Assembly (NCBI GenBank): GCA_016179865.1
Contig: JACPCJ010000056.1
Span: 1 to 44,577 of the forward strand
Origin: Actinomycetota bacterium
GTDB taxonomy: Bacteria > Actinomycetota > Acidimicrobiia > IMCC26256 > JACPCJ01
DNA: 44,577 nucleotides
Reading direction: 5' to 3'
Under the pieces are notes generated by a model that saw only the letters and a list, made by a program, of their open reading frames with translations, searched no databases and had not been told where the DNA came from. Shown one piece after another: positions 38,371 through 44,577 of this stretch; the stretch's first letter is position 1, and every line of letters starts with the position of its first letter. Both the position numbers and the translations under genes were made by a program.

Positions 38371-39258
38371 GTGCCGAGCCTGCGGACCGGGTACGTCGTC
38401 GCCAACGGGGTCCGGGTGTTCTACGCCGAGGCCGGGCGGCAGGCCGACCCGCTGGTGCTCTTCTGTCACGGCTTCCCCCAGCTTTCCTTCGCCTGGCGCC
38501 ACCAGCTCCCGCCCGTGGCCGAGGCGGGGTTCCGGGCCGTGGCCATCGACATGCCCGGGTACGGCCGGTCCGACAAGCCCGACGTCTCCTACGACGTCGT
38601 GTGGCTCGCCGGCGTCCTTGCCGGGCTGGTTCCAGCCCTCGGGCACGAGCGTGCCGTCTTCGTCGGCCACGATTGGGGCGGGGCCGTTGTGTGGCCGCTG
38701 GCCCGCCTCCACGCCGAGGTGGTCGCCGGGGTGGCGGGGATCAACATGCCCGACCTGCCGCACCTTCCCGTGGCGCCCGTCGAGCTGATCCGGGCTGCCC
38801 GTCCCGAGCGACCCAACTACATGGTGCAGTTCCAAGAGCGGGGCGCGGCCGAGTTCTTCCTCGAACTCGACGTGGACGGGTTCCTCGAGATGATGTTCCG
38901 CACGCGGACGACGGTGAACGTCGCCGCCTTCACCGACGAGGCGATGGCCGTGTACGCGGAAGCGTTCCGGCCCGACGGAGCGCTGACGCCACCCCTCGAG
39001 TACTACCGGAATCTCGATCGGAACTGGGAGCTGACCGCCCACCTGGCCGACACCAAGATCGAGGTGCCGTGTCTGATGGTGACAACGGACGGCGACCCGA
39101 TGCTCACGCCGGCCATGGCCGAAGGGATGGAGGAGCGGGTCCCTGATCTCGAACGGGTGCACATCACCGAGTGCGGTCACTACACGCCCGAAGAGCGCCC
39201 GGCCGAACTGACGGCGGCGCTCCTCGGATTCCTCAGCCGGCTCTCCCGCTGGGCCTGA
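38371..39258 (+). CDS. Alpha/beta hydrolase (epoxide hydrolase-like)
   Basis: VLFCHGFPQLSFAWRHQLPPVAEAGFRAVAIDMPGYGRSDKP...AVFVGHDWGGAVVWPLARLHAE...ITECGHYTPEERPAE; GTG start with TAGCCT-N8. Confidence 0.93.
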   Translation: MPSLRTGYVVANGVRVFYAEAGRQADPLVLFCHGFPQLSFAWRHQLPPVAEAGFRAVAIDMPGYGRSDKPDVSYDVVWLAGVLAGLVPALGHERAVFVGHDWGGAVVWPLARLHAEVVAGVAGINMPDLPHLPVAPVELIRAARPERPNYMVQFQERGAAEFFLELDVDGFLEMMFRTRTTVNVAAFTDEAMAVYAEAFRPDGALTPPLEYYRNLDRNWELTAHLADTKIEVPCLMVTTDGDPMLTPAMAEGMEERVPDLERVHITECGHYTPEERPAELTAALLGFLSRLSRWA

Positions 39259-39278
39259 CGAGCCGGGCCTGACGAGCG

Positions 39279-40166
39279 GTGCGGCGCCTCGGCTCTTCCG
39301 TCCTCGCCGTGGTCGGCGCCCTGGCCCTGCTTGCCAGTGCCGGGGCCACCTGGGCCCGGGCCGAGCTGCTCGACCGGGAGCGCTTCGCCGAACTCGCGAC
39401 GACGACCCTGTCTTCGACCGAGGTCAGTGAGCTTGTCGCCCGGGAGATCACCGACCGGGTGCTGGCGGGGGCCCCGCCGGAAGTTCCGCGCCCGCAGGTG
39501 GAAGCGGAGGTGCGTCGCGCCGTCGCGACGCCGGAGTTCCGATCCGTGTTCCGCGAGGCCGCCGTAGAGATCCACGCCGTGCTCATGACCGAGCGGCCCG
39601 GCGGGCCGCTCGCCGTCGATCTCTCGGGGGCGGCGTCGATTGTCCGTTCGGCGGTGGCGCGGGTCGACCCGCGGGCGCCCGACCTGATCCCGCTGGAAGG
39701 GCTGTCGAGCGTCGACCTGGCCGAGGAGGGCGACCTGCCCAGCCTCCGGGCCCTCGACCGGGCGGCCGGCGGCGGTGGCGGCCTGCTGTTGGCGCTTGGC
39801 GCGGCCGCGGTTACGGCGGCAGCGCTCATGGATCGCCGCCCTCGAATTCCCGTGGCGCTGGCGGGGGCCGTCGTGGCGGCGGGGGCGACGGCGGCGCTGG
39901 CCGGCGCCTCGGCCGTGCCCGTCGTGGTCGGCGCCCGCATCACCGATCCGGGGGTGGAGCAGGCCGTAGAGGCCGTGCTCGGCGACCTGTTGTCGGGGAT
40001 GCGGCTGGCGGCGGGGGCGACGGCGGCGCTGGGGTCGGCGGTGGTGGCGCTGGCGTGGGCGCTGGGCCGCCGGGCCAAGCCCGCCCTCCTCTCGCTGTTA
40101 CCCGCGGTAACCGGTCGCAGTGAACGATCTCCGCGAGAAAGCGGAAGGGATGAGCCGCCGGATTAG
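39279..40166 (+). CDS. Hypothetical membrane protein
   Basis: 295-aa ORF, GTG start; N-terminal and C-terminal TM segments, Ala-rich. Confidence 0.75.
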   Translation: MRRLGSSVLAVVGALALLASAGATWARAELLDRERFAELATTTLSSTEVSELVAREITDRVLAGAPPEVPRPQVEAEVRRAVATPEFRSVFREAAVEIHAVLMTERPGGPLAVDLSGAASIVRSAVARVDPRAPDLIPLEGLSSVDLAEEGDLPSLRALDRAAGGGGGLLLALGAAAVTAAALMDRRPRIPVALAGAVVAAGATAALAGASAVPVVVGARITDPGVEQAVEAVLGDLLSGMRLAAGATAALGSAVVALAWALGRRAKPALLSLLPAVTGRSERSPRESGRDEPPD

Positions 40167-40249
40167 CGGCGGCCGGCGTTGGGCTTGCGGCCCTTGTTGG
40201 CCTTGTTACGGCGGGAGCGCAGCCGGCGCTTCTTCGTCTTCTTGCTCAT
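40163..40249 (-). CDS. 28-aa basic protein, candidate ribosomal protein bL37-like
   Basis: Not in ORF track (too short). Manual translation MSKKTKKRRLRSRRNKANKGRKPNAGRR*; 43% K/R with KANKGRKPNA tail resembling actinobacterial bL37 (…SKANHGKRPN…). Confidence 0.75.
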   Translation of the reverse strand: MSKKTKKRRLRSRRNKANKGRKPNAGRR

Positions 40250-40288
40250 GAAGTTGGGGAGCCTACCCGGTCAGTAGCCTGAGCCTCG

Positions 40289-41347
40289 ATGGAACGCCTG
40301 GGCCTCGTCGGCCTTCCCAACGCCGGAAAGTCGGCCGTCTTCAACGCCCTGACCGGAATGGACGTTCCAGTGGCGCCGCACCCGTTCTCGACCACCGAGA
40401 CCACCGTAGGCATCGCCCGGGTCCCCGACCCCCGGGTCGAGCGGCTGGCCGAGATGTCGCACTCCAAGAAGGTGGTCCACGCCACCGTGGAGGTCACCGA
40501 CATCGCCGCCCTCGTGAAGGGGGCCAACACGGGCGAGGGTCTGGGCAACCGGTTCCTTGGCTCGTTGCGAGAGGCCGACGCCCTGGTGTTCGTGCTCCGG
40601 GCCTTCGACGACCCGAACGTCCCCGGCGAGTCCGATCCCACCGAGGCGTTGGCGACCCTGGAGCTGGAGCTGGTGATGGCCGACCTGGAGTCGGTGACCT
40701 CGCGCCGGGAGCGCCAGCGCAAGGCGGTCAAGGGTGACCCCGCACTGGCGGGCGAGGTTGCGGCGCTCGAGCGCGCCGAAGCTGTGCTTGGCGACGGCAC
40801 CCCGCTGTATCGGAGCGGGCTGAGCGACGACGACCGGCGGCTCCTGGCTCCGGCGTTCCTCCTGACCAACAAGCCCGCGCTCGTCGTCCTCAACCTCGGC
40901 GAGGACGACGTCGAACGGGCGACGGAGTTGGCGGCCAAGTTCGGCGACGACGCGCTCGCCGTGTGTGCTCAACTCGAGATGGAGGCCAGCCGGCTGGACC
41001 CCGACGAGCGCGCCGAGCTGCTCGAGGGCCTCGGGCTCGGCGAGGGCGTCGTGCCGCGCGTGGCCGCCGCCGCCTACCACCTGCTCGGCCGCCGGACGTT
41101 TCTCACGACCGGCGAGGACGAGAGCCGCGCGTGGACCTTCCGTGCCGGGGCCAGCGCGCCGGAGTGCGCCGGCGTCATTCACTCCGACCTCCAGCGAGGC
41201 TTCATCAAGGCCGAGGTCGTCGGCTGGGAGGAGCTGCTGGAGATCGGCTCGTGGGCGAAGGCCAAGGAAGCGGGCCGCCTCCGAGTGGAAGGCAAGGAGT
41301 ACGTCGTCCAAGACGGCGACGTCCTCGAGATCCGATTCAACGTGTGA
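40289..41347 (+). CDS. ychF: Redox-regulated ATPase/GTPase YchF (Obg family)
   Basis: MERLGLVGLPNAGKSAVFNALTGMDVPVAPHPFSTTETTVGIARVPDPRVERLAEM...VHATVEVTDIAALVKGANTGEGLGNRFLGSLREADALVFVLRAF. Confidence 0.93.
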   Translation: MERLGLVGLPNAGKSAVFNALTGMDVPVAPHPFSTTETTVGIARVPDPRVERLAEMSHSKKVVHATVEVTDIAALVKGANTGEGLGNRFLGSLREADALVFVLRAFDDPNVPGESDPTEALATLELELVMADLESVTSRRERQRKAVKGDPALAGEVAALERAEAVLGDGTPLYRSGLSDDDRRLLAPAFLLTNKPALVVLNLGEDDVERATELAAKFGDDALAVCAQLEMEASRLDPDERAELLEGLGLGEGVVPRVAAAAYHLLGRRTFLTTGEDESRAWTFRAGASAPECAGVIHSDLQRGFIKAEVVGWEELLEIGSWAKAKEAGRLRVEGKEYVVQDGDVLEIRFNV

Positions 41348-41366
41348 AGGCGACGGCGAAGCGGCG

Positions 41367-41723
41367 ATGGCGAGGGAGCGAGACGAGGACACGGGCGGGA
41401 ACTGGCTCCTCGCCGAGGGGCGAGTGCTCGCCGCCCTCGAGGTGGCGGCCAGCCGGGCCGACCGCCGCCGGGGCCTCCGGGGCCGGGACGAGTTCGAGGG
41501 GGCGCTCTTGCTTCGACCCTGCCGCCAGGTCCATAGCTTCGGGATGCGTTTTCCCATCGACGTGGCGTTCTGCACCGACGACGGCGAGGTCCTCCGGGTC
41601 AGCACCCTCCGTCCGGGACGGATCTCGACAGTGGTGCCGCGAGCGGCCTTTGTGATCGAGGCCCGCGCCGGGTCGTTCGCCCGGTGGGGTCTGAGTCCGG
41701 GAGAGCGGCTGGAGATCACGTGA
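41367..41723 (+). CDS. DUF192 family protein
   Basis: MARERDEDTGGNWLLAEGRVLAALEVAASRADRRRGLRGRDEFEGALLLRPCRQVHSFGMRFPIDVAFCTDDGEVLRV. Confidence 0.85.
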   Translation: MARERDEDTGGNWLLAEGRVLAALEVAASRADRRRGLRGRDEFEGALLLRPCRQVHSFGMRFPIDVAFCTDDGEVLRVSTLRPGRISTVVPRAAFVIEARAGSFARWGLSPGERLEIT

Positions 41724-42574
41724 CTTCCACAAAGGGGGCACTCGTCCTCGTGGCGACCCCGATCGGCAACCTGGGCGACCTCTCGCCCCGGGCGACGGCC
41801 GAGCTGGCGGGGGCCGACGTCATCGCCGCCGAGGACACCCGCCGGACCCGCAAGCTGCTGACCCACGCCGGCATTCCGGGCGGCCGGCGCCTGGTGGCCT
41901 TCCATGAGCACAACGAGGCCCAGATGGCACACCGCATCGTGGAGGACGTCCGGAAGGGCCAACGAGTCGTGTGCGTGACCGACGCCGGGACCCCGGCCAT
42001 CTCGGATCCCGGCGCCCGGGTGGTGCAAGCGTGCATCGCCGCCGGGCTCCCGGTCGAGGTCGTGCCTGGCCCCAGTGCGGTGCTGGCGGCCCTCGTGCTG
42101 TCGGGCTTCCCGACCGACCGCTTCGTGTTCGAGGGATTTCTCCCCCGGAAGGGGAGGGAGCGCGCGGCGCGCCTCGACGCCCTCGCGGCCGAGTGCCGGA
42201 CCGCAGTCCTCTTCGAGGCGCCGCCGCGCCTGGCCGCAACCCTGGCCGAGCTGGCCGAGCGACTGGGCCCCGCCCGGCCCGTTGCCCTGGCCCGGGAGCT
42301 CACCAAGCTGCACGAGGAGATCTGGCGGGGCACCCTCGGCGAGTGCGTGGACGCGCTCCCGATCGCGGCCCGGGGTGAGGTGGCCGTCGTCCTCGGCCCT
42401 GCCGCCGAGCCGTCGGCTCCGTCAGACGGCGAGGTCGCCGATGCGCTCGATGCCGAACTCCGGGCAGGTGCCAGCGCCCGCGACGCTGCCGCCTCGGTCG
42501 CTCAGCGCCTCGGCATCGCCAAGCGCCGCGCCTACGACCTCGCGGTCAGGCGGAAGGCTCAGCGGTCGCGTTGA
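41720..42574 (+). CDS. rsmI: 16S rRNA (cytidine-2'-O)-methyltransferase RsmI
   Basis: ALVLVATPIGNLGDLSPRATAELAGADVIAAEDTRRTRKLLTHAGI...CVTDAGTPAISDPGARVVQACIAAGLPVEVVPGPSAVLAAL...FEGFLPRKG; GTGA overlap. Confidence 0.95.
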   Translation: MTSTKGALVLVATPIGNLGDLSPRATAELAGADVIAAEDTRRTRKLLTHAGIPGGRRLVAFHEHNEAQMAHRIVEDVRKGQRVVCVTDAGTPAISDPGARVVQACIAAGLPVEVVPGPSAVLAALVLSGFPTDRFVFEGFLPRKGRERAARLDALAAECRTAVLFEAPPRLAATLAELAERLGPARPVALARELTKLHEEIWRGTLGECVDALPIAARGEVAVVLGPAAEPSAPSDGEVADALDAELRAGASARDAAASVAQRLGIAKRRAYDLAVRRKAQRSR

Positions 42575-42803
42575 GCTGACGGAGGCAGTCGCCACACACC
42601 GGCCGGTCGCGGAACGACCGCAGGTCGTCGGCGCTCCCGCAGAAGAGGCAGGCATCCTCGACCTTGCGCAGGACGATCTGGTTGTCCTGAACACTGATGT
42701 CGACGTGCGTGCCCTCCGACAGCCCGAAGTGGCGCCGGATTTCGGCGGGAAGGACCAGGCGACCGAGGTCGTCGATCTTGCGCGACACGCCGGTGTTCTT
42801 CAC
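42546..42803 (-). CDS. AbrB/SpoVT-domain regulator with C-terminal zinc ribbon
   Basis: MKNTGVSRKIDDLGRLVLPAEIRRHFGLSEGTHVDISVQDNQIVLRKVEDACLFCGSADDLRSFRDRPVCGDCLRQL. Confidence 0.92.
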   Translation of the reverse strand: MKNTGVSRKIDDLGRLVLPAEIRRHFGLSEGTHVDISVQDNQIVLRKVEDACLFCGSADDLRSFRDRPVCGDCLRQLNATAEPSA

Positions 42804-42922
42804 GGGTTCTCCACCGGATCAAACCCCCGAGCCCCTCGCGCAAGTGCAACGTATCGTAGCGTCGCCGCCCGCCACCCGTTGCGGGCCACAACGCGGCGAC
42901 AACGAAAGGTTCCTACCCGCAC

Positions 42923-44434
42923 ATGGGAAAGTTCTACGTCACGACGCCGATCTACTACCCCAACGATGTTCCCCATATCGGCCACGCCTACACCACGGTT
43001 GCCGGTGACGTCCTCACTCGCTGGCGCCGGATGTGGGGCGACGACGTCTTCTTCCTGACCGGGCTCGACGAGCACGGCCAGAAGATCTTCCGCACCGCCC
43101 AGGAACAAGGGGTGGAGCCGCAGCAGTTCGTCGACGCCATGGCGCCCCGCTTCACCTCGGTGTGGGAGCTGCTCGGCATCCGCAACGACGACTTCATCCG
43201 CACCTCGGACGAGCGCCACCGCGCCGCCGTGCAGGCTTTCCTCCAGGCCGTCTACGACGCCGGAGACATCGAGCTCGGCACCTACGAGGGCTTGTACTGC
43301 GTCAACTGCGAGGCCTACTACACCGAGGACGAGCTGCACGGTGGCGACTGCCCGATCCACGAGCGCCCGGTGGAGCGGGTGCAAGAGGAGAACTACTTCT
43401 TCAAGCTCTCGCGCTATGAGCAGCGGCTCCTCGATCACTACCAAGCGCACCCGGAAGCCGTCCGGCCCGAGATCCGTCTCAACGAGGTGCTCGGCTTTAT
43501 CAAGCAGGGGCTCGCCGACTTTTCGATGAGCCGCACGTCCATCGATTGGGGGGTGCCGCTTCCCTGGGACGGCAAGCACGTCACCTACGTGTGGTTCGAC
43601 GCCCTGTTCAACTACTGCTCGGCCATCGGCTACGGGGCCGACGACGAGCGCTTCCGCCACTACTGGCCCGTCGACTACCACCTGATCGGCAAGGACATTC
43701 TCCGGTTCCACGCCGTGTACTGGCCGGCGATGCTGATGGCCGCCGGGCTGGACCCCCCGCAGTGCGTGTATGCCCACGGGTTCTTGATGGTGGGGGGCAA
43801 GAAGATGTCGAAGACGGGCCTCACCCAGATTCACCCCGCCGACCTGGTCGAGGAGTTCGGCGTCGACGGGTTCCGCTACCACTTCCTGCGCGATCTTCAG
43901 TTCGGGCCCGACGGCGACTTCAGCTACGAGTCGATGGTGGCGCGCTACAACGCCGACCTCGCCAACAACTTCGGGAACCTCGCCAACCGGGTGCTCGCCA
44001 TGTCCGCCAACTACCTCGGCGGCGTGACGCCCGAGGGCCGGGAAGACGCCCTGAGCGGGCCGGCCCACGACGCCTTCGAGCGACTCTGCTCCGGCCTGGA
44101 GCGCCTCGACTTCGCCGGGGGGTTCGGCGCCGTGTGGGACCTCATCGGCGCCACCAACGCCTACATCGAGGACCGCCAACCCTGGGAGTTGAACAAGGCG
44201 GGCGAGGCGGCGAAGGTGGCGGACGTCCTCGGCGACTGCCTCGAAGCCCTCCGCTTGGTCGCGCTCCTGGCGGCGCCGCTCATCCCCGGTGCGGCCAGCG
44301 AGCTGTGGCGCCGCCTAGGCCTCCCCGGAACGCCCGAGGACCAGCGCTTGCCCTCCGCCGCCGAGTGGGGTCAGCTCCCGGGTGGGCTGGCGCTCGAACG
44401 CGGCACGCCGCTGTTCCCCCGGATCGACACGTAG
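42923..44434 (+). CDS. metG: Methionyl-tRNA synthetase
   Basis: FYVTTPIYYPNDVPHIGHAYTTVAGDVLTRWRRMWGDDVFFLTGLDEHGQKI...GKDILRFHAVYWPAMLMAAGLDPPQCVYAHGFLMVGGKKMSKTG. Confidence 0.98.
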   Translation: MGKFYVTTPIYYPNDVPHIGHAYTTVAGDVLTRWRRMWGDDVFFLTGLDEHGQKIFRTAQEQGVEPQQFVDAMAPRFTSVWELLGIRNDDFIRTSDERHRAAVQAFLQAVYDAGDIELGTYEGLYCVNCEAYYTEDELHGGDCPIHERPVERVQEENYFFKLSRYEQRLLDHYQAHPEAVRPEIRLNEVLGFIKQGLADFSMSRTSIDWGVPLPWDGKHVTYVWFDALFNYCSAIGYGADDERFRHYWPVDYHLIGKDILRFHAVYWPAMLMAAGLDPPQCVYAHGFLMVGGKKMSKTGLTQIHPADLVEEFGVDGFRYHFLRDLQFGPDGDFSYESMVARYNADLANNFGNLANRVLAMSANYLGGVTPEGREDALSGPAHDAFERLCSGLERLDFAGGFGAVWDLIGATNAYIEDRQPWELNKAGEAAKVADVLGDCLEALRLVALLAAPLIPGAASELWRRLGLPGTPEDQRLPSAAEWGQLPGGLALERGTPLFPRIDT

Positions 44435-44577
44435 TGCACCAACCCGGAAGTCACGCACACGTCTCGCCGGCCCTCGACGCCCCTCGCGACGTCCTCCTCC
44501 TCGACGCAGCTTGTGGCTGCGCCTTCGTCGTGTGTCCTTGCGAGGAACGCCGAATGGCTCGGCGATCCGAGCACGGG

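Noticed and set aside
39877-40040. Direct repeat ggcggcgggggcgacggcggcgctgg
   Set aside because: Encodes repeated Ala-rich AAGATAAL in TM segments; explained by composition
44434-44577. Possible start of a further plus-strand CDS (VHQPGSHAHVSPALDAPRDVLLLDAACGC...)
   Set aside because: Window ends; no recognisable motif, reading frame or promoter to support it

Overview
High-GC actinobacterial chromosome segment; the gene content and compact, leaderless style suggest an Acidimicrobiia-like genome, but this is inference. It is mostly core metabolism: CapA-like (partial), rhodanese-ThiF, a HExxH metallopeptidase, Sir2, a methylmalonyl-CoA mutase large subunit, thiO-thiS-thiG, a PaaK-like protein, Wzm/Wzt ABC exporter, a scramblase-like protein, cysteine desulfurase, mnmA, an S9 peptidase, a MetE-like protein, ligA, a PASTA kinase, an SDR, a GT2, enoyl-CoA hydratase, rmuC, an alpha/beta hydrolase, ychF, DUF192, rsmI, an AbrB-type regulator and metG. 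Punctuating it are five toxin-antitoxin-type modules (two VapBC, one PHD-PIN, one RHH-like/PIN_3-type, one HipBA), an MNT nucleotidyltransferase with a truncated HEPN-like remnant, and a DUF4143-ATPase C-terminal remnant. Main observations: (1) three TGTCR-N8-CGACA operators at an exact 27-bp period in front of hipBA; (2) a recurrent -10 box placed 6-8 nt before the start codon (leaderless mRNA) at about 15 genes, overlapping or abutting the operator palindrome at the TA modules; (3) an untracked 28-codon basic ORF resembling ribosomal protein bL37; (4) a Sir2 reading-frame break; (5) an imperfect 44-bp direct repeat flanking a 1.5-kb TA segment, one copy of which is the promoter/start of the PaaK-like gene; (6) several convergent gene pairs with no intergenic space. 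No rRNA, tRNA, CRISPR, transposase or integrase was recognised.
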